Assembly (NCBI GenBank): GCA_038207565.1
Contig: JBBQZQ010000001.1
Span: forward strand, 276,054 to 340,053
Direction: 5' to 3'
DNA length: 64,000 nt
Source: JALZAI01 sp038207565
GTDB taxonomy: Bacteria; Actinomycetota; Actinomycetes; Mycobacteriales; Jatrophihabitantaceae
In this document: piece after piece, positions 1-9,029 of the stretch
Layout: every line of letters begins with the position of its first letter
Position numbering within the stretch: position 1 is the first letter of the stretch
Notes under the pieces: generated by a model
Told to the model about the DNA's origin: nothing
The model's input: the letters and a program-made list of their open reading frames with translations, nothing else
Database searches by the model: none
Translations under genes and position numbers: made by a program

Positions 1-1025
1 ACGAGGCGGAAGAGGTACTCGACCGCGAGGCCGCCGATGCTCATGACGGCCCAGAAGATGCCGAGGATCCGCAGCGTGATCGCGGTGCCATAGTACTTGC
101 GGTAGATGGAGAGCAGCGGCAGGGTGATCAGGTCGGCGAACACGAACGACACGACACCGCCGAAGCTGATGCCGCCCTGCCACAGTGCGGCCGCGAGGGG
201 GACGTTGCCGACCGAGCAGACAAAGCTGATGATCGCCAGGAACGGGCCGAGGACCACGTTCTCCAGGGAGGACCAGAACCCGTGGCCGGTCAGGAACAGC
301 GAGCGCCAGAATCCGGTCGGGACCAGCGCGGCGAGGAAGCCGGCGACCACGAATCCGATGACCAGTTCCTTGCGCAGCATGGAGAGGTCGCTGATCGTGT
401 AGCCCGATGCGTCGCCCCAGCCCTTGCGTGAGCGCAGCCGACGGCGCAGTGGCTCCGGCGCAAGTAGGTCGTCGTCGTGGGTCTCGTCGTGGCCGCCGGT
501 GTGGTCGCTTCCGTGACCCGCGTGCACGTTCGGCTCGACGTCATCAGGCTCGGAGGTACGGGTGTCGTCGTTGAGGCGATCGCGGGCGTCGCTGATCCAG
601 GCTTCGGGGATCAACCGCGGAACGACCAGACCGAGCAGGATGATCATGATGGCGCCCCCGACGAACTCGGCCAGGGCGAACTGCCAGCCGATCAGCAGCC
701 ACAACACGATGCCCAGTTCCACGACGAGATTCGTCGAGGCGACCATGAATACCATGGCGGCCGTGAAATCAGCGCCGCGCGCGAATAGAGTCTTCGCGAG
801 AGCCGAGGAGGCGTAGGAACACGAGGAGCTGATCACCCCGAAGAACGACGACCTCACCAACGTCTGCGGCCGGTGATCGCCCAGTGCGCGTTGCATCTCC
901 GTGCGCGACACGAACGCCTGCACCGCGCCGGACAACGCAAATCCGAGCACCAGCGCCCACAGCGTCTCCCAGAACATGAAAAACGCCTCGTCCAGGCCAT
1001 GCCAAACCCCGCTGAACAGCGACAC
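1..1025 (-). CDS. ArsP/YraQ (DUF318)-type membrane permease, 3' end outside window
   Basis: Integral membrane permease of the DUF318/ArsP_1 family, members of which are linked to export of metalloids or metals. The reading frame is open from a GTG at 1025 to the window edge (341 codons seen). The GTG follows GGAGAGG at 8 nt, which decided the start. Hydrophobic segments alternate with family-like stretches such as GVISSSCSYASSALAK and a later SVGNVPLAAALW block. A central loop (codons about 165-185) is rich in His and Asp (HAGHGSDHTGGHDETHDDD), a plausible metal-binding cytoplasmic loop. The next genes on the other strand (DUF6153, DUF305) are families often near copper or metal genes, but substrate is not shown by sequence. 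Confidence 0.8.
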   Translation of the reverse strand, partial: MSLFSGVWHGLDEAFFMFWETLWALVLGFALSGAVQAFVSRTEMQRALGDHRPQTLVRSSFFGVISSSCSYASSALAKTLFARGADFTAAMVFMVASTNLVVELGIVLWLLIGWQFALAEFVGGAIMIILLGLVVPRLIPEAWISDARDRLNDDTRTSEPDDVEPNVHAGHGSDHTGGHDETHDDDLLAPEPLRRRLRSRKGWGDASGYTISDLSMLRKELVIGFVVAGFLAALVPTGFWRSLFLTGHGFWSSLENVVLGPFLAIISFVCSVGNVPLAAALWQGGISFGGVVSFVFADLITLPLLSIYRKYYGTAITLRILGIFWAVMSIGGLAVEYLFRL

Positions 1026-1144
1026 TGCGACCACCTCTCCATCAAATCAGAACACCCGTACGGACCTACGGATGTCCAAGGACAGGTCTACGCCTTCCGT
1101 CACAAAGTTGCAAGCCCGCACGGCCATACGGATATCGTGGGGGG

Positions 1145-1636
1145 ATGCAGCAGAGGTCACCTCGTCGATGGGCGGCGCGTGCGCTCTTGGTGTTGCTGAC
1201 CCTGCTTGGTCTGGTGGGCATGCACGGTCTACCCGATGCCATGACGAGTTCGGGCGGTGCGACGACCACGCCGACGGGTGCGGCAATGTCGCCATCACTT
1301 ACTCCGACCACGACCATGACCGTGGCGATGCGTCAGTCAATTTCGCCGCGACGTGCGCACCACGCGGATCCCGTCACCCGCCGCCCCGCTAATGTCCCCC
1401 GCCACGACGCCCGGGTCCCGGGGCGCAGCCTTTCCGCGCCGATGGGCTGCGCGATGAATCACGCTGACTGTGTCGCGACGGTGTCGGAACCCGGACACAA
1501 CACCGCTCCCGGCCCTGTGCTCAGCGCCGCGGCTACCTCCGGCATGCCGATACCGTCCCAGCCGCGCACTTCGGCCCGGGGGCCCCGGGCCCCTCCAGCC
1601 GTATCGCTCATTGGACTGGGGATCAGCCGGACATGA
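1145..1636 (+). CDS. DUF6153-like small membrane protein
   Basis: 163-residue protein with an N-terminal hydrophobic helix (residues about 12-27) ending in GLVGMHGL, the usual opening of actinobacterial DUF6153 proteins, and a later PMGCAMNHADC stretch that fits the family's Cys/His-containing C-terminal motif. The middle is Thr/Pro/Met-rich and low in complexity. Function of the family is unknown. It precedes a DUF305 lipoprotein by about 100 bp, a pairing often seen in actinobacteria. The start is uncertain: a G-run sits directly before the ATG at 1145, and no well-spaced ribosome site is visible. Confidence 0.6.
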   Translation: MQQRSPRRWAARALLVLLTLLGLVGMHGLPDAMTSSGGATTTPTGAAMSPSLTPTTTMTVAMRQSISPRRAHHADPVTRRPANVPRHDARVPGRSLSAPMGCAMNHADCVATVSEPGHNTAPGPVLSAAATSGMPIPSQPRTSARGPRAPPAVSLIGLGISRT

Positions 1637-1739
1637 ACTGACCTGTGGCTCGCCCGCGCCCCTAGGGCGGTTTGCGGTGGCCGCATCAGCTCCTCATGTC
1701 CCGATTCCCTGCACGACCTGTCCTGAGAGGACACCCACA

Positions 1740-2375
1740 ATGAGCAAGCGTTACCTCATCACCGCCACCCTCGCCGCCGCGGCCGCAGTTACTCTCTCTG
1801 CCTGCAGCAGCTCCGGCTCGCCGGCCGCGCACTCGTCGATGACGGGCAGCATGTCCGCCAGCGGATCCACGAAGGTTCAGGCCGGTGCGCCGGCAACAGG
1901 CCCGCACAACGCAGCCGACGTCAGCTTCGCCACCGACATGATCCCGCACCACGCCCAGGCCCTCGACATGGCGAAGATGGCGCTCACCCAAGCCAGCAAT
2001 CCGAAGGTCAAGCAGCTCGCCCAGATGATCGAGAACGAGCAGACACCGGAAATCAGCGCCATGTCCGGATGGCTCAAGGGCTGGAACAAGCCGGTACCCG
2101 ACACCTCGGCAGGCGGTATGCACATGGGCAGCACGAGCATGCCCGGGATGATGAGCGACGCCGAGATGTCCAAGCTCGGATCGGCAACCGGTGCCACATT
2201 CGACAAGCTGTTCCTCACCCAAATGATCACCCACCACACCGGCGCGCTCACGATGGCGAACACCGAACTCAGCGCGGGCCAGAACAGCGACGCCAAGACC
2301 TTGGCCAAGTCGATCATCGCTGGGCAGAGCAAGGAGATCACCCAGATGAAGGCCCTCCTGCCCACGATCAAGTAG
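1740..2375 (+). CDS. DUF305 family lipoprotein
   Basis: 211-residue secreted lipoprotein. The N-terminus is basic then hydrophobic and ends in the lipobox LSAC, so it should be lipid-anchored outside the membrane. The rest is a DUF305 domain: FATDMIPHHAQALDMA and, about 100 residues later, MITHHTGALTMA give the paired His-His motifs of the ferritin-like four-helix fold; a Met/His-rich linker lies between them. DUF305 proteins are often found with copper genes, and Met/His richness fits metal binding, but this is inference. The ATG at 1740 is preceded by GAGAGG with good spacing; longer upstream reading in frame lacks family character. A strong terminator follows. Confidence 0.9.
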   Translation: MSKRYLITATLAAAAAVTLSACSSSGSPAAHSSMTGSMSASGSTKVQAGAPATGPHNAADVSFATDMIPHHAQALDMAKMALTQASNPKVKQLAQMIENEQTPEISAMSGWLKGWNKPVPDTSAGGMHMGSTSMPGMMSDAEMSKLGSATGATFDKLFLTQMITHHTGALTMANTELSAGQNSDAKTLAKSIIAGQSKEITQMKALLPTIK

Positions 2376-2389
2376 TACGCCCGAACACG

Positions 2390-2424
2390 CCGTCGGGTGA
2401 CGCATCCTCTGCGTCACCCGACGG
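2390..2424 (+). terminator. Perfect 15-bp hairpin after DUF305 gene
   Basis: Arms 2390-2404 and 2410-2424 are perfectly complementary (CCGTCGGGTGACGCA and its complement) with a 5-nt loop. It starts 14 bp after the DUF305 stop codon. There is no T-run, as is common for actinobacterial terminators. Confidence 0.8.
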
Positions 2425-2784
2425 TGGAACTCACGCCACGCTTCTGAACCGACTCTGCCGCGGCTTCAGGTCGCACCTCGAATAGTCGGGTTTGGGACCA
2501 CGATCTCGTACGCGGTATTGGCGCCGGGAAGTTGCGGGTTCAGCGCTGGTTGGGGCCGCGCCTTCCGTCGCTGCCATTGACCGGCCTCCCGCACACACGA
2601 CGGGTATGACGGTAAAAGGCATCTTGCATCCCTCAAGGTGGCTCGTTCGCGAACGCGACGGGCACGGAGTCCGGTATAGAGCGACCGCGAGCCCGCCGGT
2701 GACCTCGTCACGGAGGAAGCCGACGGTCCTGAGACCATCCCGATCGCAGCGGTGTTACTGCCGCGCCGACCGAGTCCTCCGAGC
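2425..2784. other. Intergenic stretch without a convincing gene
   Basis: No frame here has a plausible start, ribosome site or recognisable protein. The frame of the following permease is open from about 2680 (DLVTEEADGPETIPIAAVLL), which could be the tail of a lost upstream partner such as an ABC ATPase, but it is too short to assign. Confidence 0.4.
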
Positions 2785-3538
2785 GTGAGTCGCGTCGCTG
2801 TTGCGACCCGGATGGAACTTCGCGAGCAAACCCGCCGCCCCCTGCTCCTCGTCCTGTTCGTGGTCGTGCCGTTCTTCTTCATCACCAAAGCCATCTCCGC
2901 CACCCAGCGCCTGCCGAGCGTGATCAGCCTTCCCACCGGCGGACAAGTGCCGACGAACATGCGCGATATTGACGGCGCATTCATGGCCGCGATCACGGTG
3001 TCCTTCCTCGCCAGGCTGGTGGGGGTGTTCGTGGTGCGCTCGGTAGGTCAGGCCGACCGGCGACTAGTGGTAGCAGGGTTTCGGCCCGTCGCGGTGTTGG
3101 TGCCGCGTCTACTCGTGCTCAGCGCGGCGACCGCGTTCGTGTTCGCCGTCTCCCTTGCGGTCACGGCGCTGAGCTTTCAACCCGAGCTGTGGCTCGCCTT
3201 CATCATCGGCAACCTGCTGACTGGTCTCATCTACGCCATGCTCGGCGCGTTGGTCGGCGCTGTGTTGGACCCGCTCGGCGCCACCTGATGCTGTTCGAAG
3301 CGATGCTCGACCTCGACATCGAGCAGAACCCGATGTGCGGCACTGGCGCACCACCGGCCTGGGGCGCACTGCTTCCCGGGTACGATCCGGGCCGCATCAT
3401 CATCGACGCCGCCTTCGCCGACGGCTTCCACGCCTGGAACGAACTCGCATTGAGCATGTCCGGCCAGTGGCACTCGCTGTCGCCGTGCTAGTCGTGCTCG
3501 CACGCGTAGTCGCAGTAACCGGTCACCGGTCGATGTGA
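2785..3538 (+). pseudogene. ABC-2 type permease, broken by two frameshifts
   Basis: The first part (GTG at 2785 or ATG at 2812) reads MELREQTRRPLLLVLF and holds several membrane segments up to GALVGAVLDPLGAT, where a TGA at about 3286 ends the frame. Reading continues in a second frame (LMLFEAMLDLDIEQNP ... SMSGQW) to 3491, then in a third frame (LAVAVLVVLARVVAV) to 3538. Joined, the three pieces make one permease of about 250 residues, like actinobacterial ABC-2 exporter subunits. No ATPase partner is adjacent. The lesions may be true decay or sequencing errors. Confidence 0.7.
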
Positions 3539-3752
3539 GCGCGCTCGTAGCGTGCAGGCCGTCTCCTCGTTGGGCGCCAGGACCGCGGGAAGCTTGACCT
3601 AATTGCGCTATAGGCCCCAGCCAGAAGACCCGTGAGACGAGAGTCATCGGAGGCTCGTCGGGATGAGTCGCCGCTACTCCGAAGTAGCAGTACTGGTGCT
3701 GGACATCTATCAGGGAAATGCAGTTAGCTGGGCATGACCAGGAGGTCGTGCC

Positions 3753-3995
3753 ATGTGTCTGAGCATCCCCGCCCAGATCGTCGAGATCGTCGACCTGGAC
3801 GAGCGACGAGTCCGGGTCGATGCGGTAGGCGTCGTCAGCGAGGTGCCTCTCGCCCTTCCCGTCGGCGAAGCCGGGGGCCCTCTGCCCGGCGACTGGGTGC
3901 TGCTCTACCACGGACGTGCAATAGCGAGCATCGAGCCGGACGAGGGCCGAGCAAGAATTGCTGCGTTGCGCGAGATATTTCCTGTCTCTGATTAG
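3753..3995 (+). CDS. hypC: HypC/HupF family hydrogenase maturation chaperone (copy 1)
   Basis: 80-residue HypC-family protein. It begins MCLSIPAQIVEI; Cys2 is the essential residue that, after Met removal, holds the Fe(CN)2CO precursor and contacts the hydrogenase large subunit together with HypD. The rest has the expected beta-barrel pattern including GDWVLLYHGRAIASI. AGGAGG at 3740-3745 sits 7 nt before the ATG. No other hyp gene is adjacent; it stands alone between an ABC-2 permease remnant and a sugar transporter, about 12 kb from hhyS. A second, divergent copy lies at 26096. Confidence 0.92.
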   Translation: MCLSIPAQIVEIVDLDERRVRVDAVGVVSEVPLALPVGEAGGPLPGDWVLLYHGRAIASIEPDEGRARIAALREIFPVSD

Positions 3996-4547
3996 TTGAG
4001 ACCTCGCGCAGGCACGTTGCTCGAGTTCACCACCTCGCGTGCCGGGACGGACGGGCGACGTCGATGAAACTCCGGCGCATAAATATGCATCAGCGCACCG
4101 CGACCGCAATCGTGACACGCGGAATCCTGTAGCCGGTCACGGTCGCGGATCCGATGTGGCAGGGCGGCTACGCGCTCGCTGCGGGTGCCGCGGGGGTCGC
4201 TTCTCTCCTAGGTAGGGCTATGGCGCCGCTCGCGACCCGGGTTTTGGGGTCGAGGATGGTCAACGGCGTGGGACCGGCTGCGGGGCTGGCTGGGTCTGCG
4301 GGTGCGGGAGGTGGATTGTTCCGCTTTTGCCGGCCAACCGGATGGCGCTGGCCCGGTACGGCTTGGCCGACAGCGCCGCAGGGCTGGGCCGAGTCGCGCC
4401 GCACGACGACGCGCTGGAAATGTCTGCGCTGTTGATAATGAACCGGATAAGTCAACCCAGCACGGATCGCGTCGAACAACGCCGATACCCTTGTCGGGTG
4501 CTTGGTTCCCAGGCACGCGACATGCCTAAGGGGGCCCGCGGTCGACG
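3996..4547. other. Intergenic stretch, no supported gene
   Basis: A 93-codon reading frame at 4154-4435 starts with a hydrophobic Ala/Gly-rich stretch but turns into Trp/Arg-rich sequence typical of chance high-GC frames and lacks a ribosome site. Nothing else is supportable. The promoter of the following ATPase gene should lie near the 3' end of this gap. Confidence 0.4.
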
Positions 4548-5648
4548 ATGGGCGGCATCATCCTGGAGGGCGTCACCAAGCGGTTCCCCGGTGACGTGGT
4601 CGCTGTCTCCGACATTGACCTTGCCATCCAAGACGGCGAATTGATGGTCCTCGTCGGACCCTCCGGCTGCGGCAAGTCAACAATTTTGCGTCTGGTGGCC
4701 GGTTTGGAACGAGCCGACGAAGGGGCCATCCGGATCGGCGGCCGAGTCGTCACCGACCTTTCGCCTGGAGATCGCGATGTCTCGATGGTGTTTCAGGATT
4801 ACGCGCTTTACCCGCACATGAGTGTCTACAACAACATCGCGTTCGCGCTGCGGCCATCCGTGCGGTCCAAGCGCGAGCGTGACGCCAGGGTGCGGCAAGC
4901 TGCGGGTTTGCTCGGGCTAGACCGGATGCTGGACAAGCGGCCGCGTGCACTGTCCGGCGGAGAACGGCAGCGGGTAGCGCTCGGTCGGGCAATCGTGCGT
5001 AAGCCCGCTGCGTTTCTGATGGACGAGCCGCTGTCGAATCTTGATGCGAAGCTACGGGTGCAGACCCGTACTGAGCTACGACGACTGCACGATGAGCTCA
5101 ACGCAACGTTCTTGTTTGTGACACATGATCAGGTGGAGGCGATGACCATCGGCGACCGGGTGGCGGTCGTCCATGAGGGCCGGATCCAGCAAGTCGCAAC
5201 CCCGCGTGAGCTCTATGCGGCGCCGGCGAATCTGTTCGTCGCTGGCTTCATCGGGAGCCCGCCAATGAATCTGTTTCCCGTAACTGCGCAGGGACATCAG
5301 GATGGCAGGGAAGAGGGCACCGTGGCGACTGTAGGTCCCTGGTGCCTACCACTTCCCGAGCTAGCGGTCTTGGATGTGACTGTGGGTTTGCGGCCCGAGG
5401 CGTTCGTGGACTCCGAGTTCGCGAGTACCGCCGACGGCGACGCCGTCGACGTTCGCGTTGAGGTCGTGGAGCCACTGGGGCCTACCGCGCTCGTCCATTT
5501 CCATCTCGCGGGCCAGCCTGTGGTTGCGTCCGTGGACGGGCGTACGGAGGCGAAGCCTGGCGGAGTGATGAGGCTTAGTCTCGCCGCGCGGGAGGTCTTC
5601 GTCTTCGACACCTCGACCGGCGAGCGCTTGGTCACCGTCTCCCGGTGA
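4548..5648 (+). CDS. Carbohydrate ABC transporter ATPase (MsmK/UgpC type)
   Basis: 366-residue ATPase of the CUT1 sugar-transport class. Walker A GPSGCGKST is at residues 37-45, the Q-loop FQDYALYPHMSV at about 82-93, the signature LSGGERQR at 135-142, Walker B FLMDEPLSNLD at 156-166 and the H-loop in FLFVTHDQVEAMT. Residues from about 240 to the end form the C-terminal TOBE-type regulatory domain typical of the class. It would energise the two permeases on the opposite strand; its last 17 bp overlap the end of the MalG-like gene tail to tail, so the transporter is split between two convergent transcripts. Confidence 0.93.
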   Translation: MGGIILEGVTKRFPGDVVAVSDIDLAIQDGELMVLVGPSGCGKSTILRLVAGLERADEGAIRIGGRVVTDLSPGDRDVSMVFQDYALYPHMSVYNNIAFALRPSVRSKRERDARVRQAAGLLGLDRMLDKRPRALSGGERQRVALGRAIVRKPAAFLMDEPLSNLDAKLRVQTRTELRRLHDELNATFLFVTHDQVEAMTIGDRVAVVHEGRIQQVATPRELYAAPANLFVAGFIGSPPMNLFPVTAQGHQDGREEGTVATVGPWCLPLPELAVLDVTVGLRPEAFVDSEFASTADGDAVDVRVEVVEPLGPTALVHFHLAGQPVVASVDGRTEAKPGGVMRLSLAAREVFVFDTSTGERLVTVSR

Positions 5649-6489
5649 GCACCACCCCGTGAGTGAAAGCACGTTGGGCGACGAAGAACAGCACGACGCA
5701 AGGAAGCAGAGCGAGAACCGAGCCGGCCATCAGGTGAGCCCATTGGGTGTTGTAGATGTCGCGGTAGAAGTTCAGGCCCACGGGGAGTGTGTACTGACTC
5801 TGATCGGACAGGTAGATGAGTGGCCCGAGGAAGTCGTTCCATGTTTCGATAAACGTGAAGACTGTGACGACAGCGATGGCTGGCCACGACTGCGGGATGA
5901 TTACTCTCAGCAGAATCGAGGCAAATCCGTGCCCGTCGACGCGAGCCGCGTCGTCGTGTTCGATCGGGATCGTCAAGAAGTACTGCCGTAACAGAAAAAT
6001 GTTCGCGGCGCCTCCACCAAGCCAGGCCGGTATGGTCAACGGGAGGTATGTGCCGACCCAACCAAGAGAGTTGAAAAGCAGGAACGACGGCAGCAGGGTC
6101 ACCTCGCCGGGCAACATAATCGTGGCCAGAACGAGGACAAGGAGCCACCGAAGGCCCGGCGCCCGCATCCGTGCGAACGCGTAGGCAACCGCGCACGAGG
6201 ACATCACGGTCCCGATGACCACGGGCACCGTCACGAGCAGCGAGTTTGCGAGGTAGTGCCAGAATGGGATCTGCGTTGTGGCCTCGGAGTAGTTCCGCCA
6301 CCGCGGCGAAGCCGGAAACAGGCTAGGTGCCTGGACCTGCGACTCGGGCCGCAACGACGTCAGGATCATCCACGCCAGGGGCAGCAGCACCAATCCCGCA
6401 CCCACGACGGTGAATCCAAGCGCAAATCGTCGTGTCAACCTGCGGGCCGGCCTCGGCCCGAGAGCGGCAACCGTAGTGGTCTCAGTCAA
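5632..6489 (-). CDS. Sugar ABC transporter permease, MalG/ThuG type
   Basis: 285-residue inner-membrane permease of the CUT1 family with six predicted helices. The cytoplasmic EAA loop that docks the ATPase is visible as HDDAARVDGHGFASILLRVIIPQSWP, slightly altered from the usual EAA start. The N-terminus is a short basic tail before helix 1. It follows the MalF-like gene with an 8-bp overlap and is last in the binding protein-permease-permease operon. Confidence 0.93.
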   Translation of the reverse strand: MTETTTVAALGPRPARRLTRRFALGFTVVGAGLVLLPLAWMILTSLRPESQVQAPSLFPASPRWRNYSEATTQIPFWHYLANSLLVTVPVVIGTVMSSCAVAYAFARMRAPGLRWLLVLVLATIMLPGEVTLLPSFLLFNSLGWVGTYLPLTIPAWLGGGAANIFLLRQYFLTIPIEHDDAARVDGHGFASILLRVIIPQSWPAIAVVTVFTFIETWNDFLGPLIYLSDQSQYTLPVGLNFYRDIYNTQWAHLMAGSVLALLPCVVLFFVAQRAFTHGVVLTGRR

Positions 6490-7435
6490 AGCGGCGGCCT
6501 TCCTCGTACACCCAGCGGCGGCTCGACCAGAAGATCAACAACGTCATCGCCAGCAGGAGGACGAACAGAATCCAGGCCAGGGCCGAGGCGTACCCGAAGC
6601 GGAAGTTGTTGAAGGCGGTCCGGTAGATGTTCAGGACGTAGAACAGGCTCGACTGTCCTGGGCCACCAAGGGTTTGAGTGCCCGGTCCGCCCTTGCCACT
6701 AGTGATCACGAAGCCGGCCGTGAAGATCTGGAAGTTGTCGATCAACCCGAGCACCAGATTCACGAATATTGCCGGCGTCACCAACGGCAGGGTGATGTGC
6801 GTAAGGCGGCGCATCGCGCCGACGCCGTCGACCGCGGCTGCCTCATACAGATTGGTCGGGATGCGTTGCAACACCGCGAGGTAGATGAAGGCGGTCTGCC
6901 CGACACCCCACAGACCCATCAGGACGAAGGCCGGAATCACCCACGTCGACGAGTACACCCATCCCACGGACGGCAGGCCGACAAGGTTGAGCAGTCGATT
7001 CGCTAATCCGGAACTCGGCTGAAAGATCCACAGCCAGAGGATCGCGACAGCCACACCGGAAACGACAGCGGGCAGATAGTAGATCGTCCGCAGGGTGGCG
7101 ATACCGCGAACCGCGGTGTTGAGCAGGATGGCCAGGACGAGCCCGAGCACCAGGTTGAGACCGACCTCCGCCACGGCGTAATAGGCGGTGACTTTGAGGG
7201 ATTGGCGGACCGTCGGATCCATGGCCGCTTCCCGGTAGTTGCCCGCGCCCACCCACCCCCTCGTGCGCGAGTCGAGGACGTCGTAGTTCGTGAAGGAAAG
7301 CACCAGCGTCCCGACCATCGGAACGAGTGTGAGCCCGACGAACCCGATGATCCACGGGCTGAGGAATAGATAGGCCGTCCCAGCTTCGCGCTGACGTCCG
7401 TTCAGTCGACGCGCTCTCGCACCCGCCACGGGCAC
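6482..7435 (-). CDS. Sugar ABC transporter permease, MalF/UgpA type
   Basis: 317-residue permease, partner of the MalG-like protein. Helix 1 begins AYLFLSPWIIGFVGLTLVP; the EAA loop is YEAAAVDGVGAMRRLTHITLPLVTP, a near-perfect match to the family. It ends WSSRRWVYEEGRRFD, the usual C-terminus of CUT1 permeases. Its start lies 4 bp after the binding-protein stop, so the two are co-translated. Confidence 0.93.
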   Translation of the reverse strand: MPVAGARARRLNGRQREAGTAYLFLSPWIIGFVGLTLVPMVGTLVLSFTNYDVLDSRTRGWVGAGNYREAAMDPTVRQSLKVTAYYAVAEVGLNLVLGLVLAILLNTAVRGIATLRTIYYLPAVVSGVAVAILWLWIFQPSSGLANRLLNLVGLPSVGWVYSSTWVIPAFVLMGLWGVGQTAFIYLAVLQRIPTNLYEAAAVDGVGAMRRLTHITLPLVTPAIFVNLVLGLIDNFQIFTAGFVITSGKGGPGTQTLGGPGQSSLFYVLNIYRTAFNNFRFGYASALAWILFVLLLAMTLLIFWSSRRWVYEEGRRFD

Positions 7436-7439
7436 CGCT

Positions 7440-8924
7440 CTACCGCGGCAGTTTGTGAGTGGCGAACCACTTGTCCACTAGCGCCTGGGCCTGCTGCTGG
7501 TACTTCGGCATGATCTCGGCAGCGCTCACCTTGCCGTCATAGAGCGGCTGAAGGGTGCCCAACGAGCCGATCTCGCCGAACGCGGGATACCACTCTTCCG
7601 ATTCGGGCGTGCAGTACGGGATAGCGTCGAGGAAGACCTTCAGGTCGATCCCGGGGAACTGGCTGCGGACGTTGTCGATGAACGCCGCAGACTCGCTCTT
7701 GAGCACCGGGATCGCGCCGTAACCGCGGGTGGCCAGCGTCCGCGCGTTGGCGGGGACGGTCAGAAAGTCCTGCAGCACCGCCCAGGACAGGTCGTGGTTT
7801 TTGCTCCGTGCCGGTATCGCCCCGACATCGAGATTCAGCGTCGCCACTGTGCGCTTGGGTCCTTTGGGCCACGCCGCGACATCCCAGCGGAACTTGTTTC
7901 CCGTTCCGTAGGACGCGAGATCGCAGCTGCACATGTCGACCATCGCAACCTTGCCGGCCTGCCAGGCGCTCTGTTGGGGGTCGGATGCGCCGGCACTCAC
8001 GGCGGCGGCCAATTGATCCGTCGCCAGCACGTGGAACTTGTTCGTGAGGTCGATCCCCGCCTGTATACCGGCCACGTATTCGGCGCTATCAAAGCGCACC
8101 TTGCGCGTCTTGGGATCGTAGTTGTGTGCGCCGTAACCGAGGGTCATGATCCCGGTGTCCCAATGTCCGAGGCCGAACTGCTTGATGTCCTTCGGATTGA
8201 AACCCGGCTGGTCCGGCGTGCGTCCGCGGCCGTCCTTGGTCAGGGCGGTCGCCACCTCCAGCAGCTTCTCGTAGGTCCAGTCCGGGGTGTCCCACTCGTG
8301 CGGTGGCTCTGCAATCCCGGCCTTCGCGAACAGATCTTTGTTGTAGGCAACTCCGTGCGTGAACATGCCGCTTGGTAGACCCACGACGGTCTTACCCGTG
8401 TCGCCGTAATAGGCCGCAGCGTGCGCGGCTCGCGCCGCGGGAGCCTGGAAGTCGTCGAGTGACACTCGGCTGGAGGATAAGTAGTTCGACAGATTGAGCC
8501 ATACGTTCTTGTCCAGGAAGGTTGAGATGCCGAAGATCCCGATCGGTAGAACGACGTCGGGTGCATTGCCGGAGGCGATTTGCAGAGTGAACTTCTGTTG
8601 CGCGGTGTTGCTGTCGGGCACCCGGTTGAACGTCACCGACGCACCTGTATGCGCATTCGCGAAGGCTTTAGCCAAGGCGTCCTGGGCAGCGGCCTGGCTG
8701 GGGTCGTTGCCGGTGCCAAACCCGACAAGCACACGGGCGTTTCCCGCCACCTTGTTCGCGTTCGCGTTCGCGTTCGCGTTCGCGTTCGCGCTCGTGGGAG
8801 TAGGAATGTGTTTGGGCTTGGGCTTGGACGATGAGCATGCGTCTAGCAGCGCCGGACCGGCCACGAGCCCCGAGGCGATCAAGGCGGATTGGCGGAGCAT
8901 CTGTCGTCGAGTGATCGGTGTCAA
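7440..8924 (-). CDS. Extracellular sugar-binding lipoprotein with Tat signal
   Basis: 494-residue solute-binding protein of family 1 (extracellular bacterial SBP). The TTG at 8924 is chosen because GGAGG lies 5 nt upstream and because a longer start at 8978 would fall inside a palindromic operator. The N-terminus has the twin-arginine motif TRRQMLRQ, a hydrophobic stretch and lipobox LLDAC, so it is exported folded and lipidated. After the Cys comes a Lys/Pro linker and a run of six Ala-Asn pairs coded by a hexanucleotide repeat. The mature part (ARVLVGFGTGNDPSQAAAQ onward) is SBP-like. It is first gene of the operon; the sugar is unknown. Confidence 0.9.
   Translation of the reverse strand: MTPITRRQMLRQSALIASGLVAGPALLDACSSSKPKPKHIPTPTSANANANANANANKVAGNARVLVGFGTGNDPSQAAAQDALAKAFANAHTGASVTFNRVPDSNTAQQKFTLQIASGNAPDVVLPIGIFGISTFLDKNVWLNLSNYLSSSRVSLDDFQAPAARAAHAAAYYGDTGKTVVGLPSGMFTHGVAYNKDLFAKAGIAEPPHEWDTPDWTYEKLLEVATALTKDGRGRTPDQPGFNPKDIKQFGLGHWDTGIMTLGYGAHNYDPKTRKVRFDSAEYVAGIQAGIDLTNKFHVLATDQLAAAVSAGASDPQQSAWQAGKVAMVDMCSCDLASYGTGNKFRWDVAAWPKGPKRTVATLNLDVGAIPARSKNHDLSWAVLQDFLTVPANARTLATRGYGAIPVLKSESAAFIDNVRSQFPGIDLKVFLDAIPYCTPESEEWYPAFGEIGSLGTLQPLYDGKVSAAEIMPKYQQQAQALVDKWFATHKLPR
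8755..8790. repeat. Six tandem copies of TTCGCG
   Basis: Perfect hexanucleotide repeat (GCGAAC-type on the coding strand) inside the binding-protein gene, coding for alternating Ala-Asn in the linker after the lipidated Cys. Copy-number change would alter linker length by two residues without frameshift. Confidence 0.9.
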
Positions 8925-8977
8925 GGAAGCCTCCGTAGCGGCAAGGGTCGATCGGGCCGAGTCCCGCGCGCCGCCCA

Positions 8978-9000
8978 CACTAGGTTACCGACACCTAGTG
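8978..9000. promoter_or_regulatory. Palindromic operator upstream of sugar transporter operon
   Basis: Perfect 8-bp arms CACTAGGT (8978-8985) and ACCTAGTG (8993-9000) separated by 7 bp, 54-76 bp before the TTG start of the binding-protein gene. Position and symmetry fit a repressor site of a sugar-responsive regulator, but no regulator gene is adjacent. Confidence 0.6.
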
Positions 9001-9029
9001 AGCATCCCTGCGCCCGATCGGATCTCTTC

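Noticed and set aside
1026..1144. Possible metal-regulator operator between permease and DUF6153 gene
   Set aside because: G-run and weak symmetry only; no clear CsoR-type palindrome could be defined.
4154..4435. 93-codon plus-strand frame with a hydrophobic start
   Set aside because: No ribosome site and Trp/Arg-rich end; typical chance frame.
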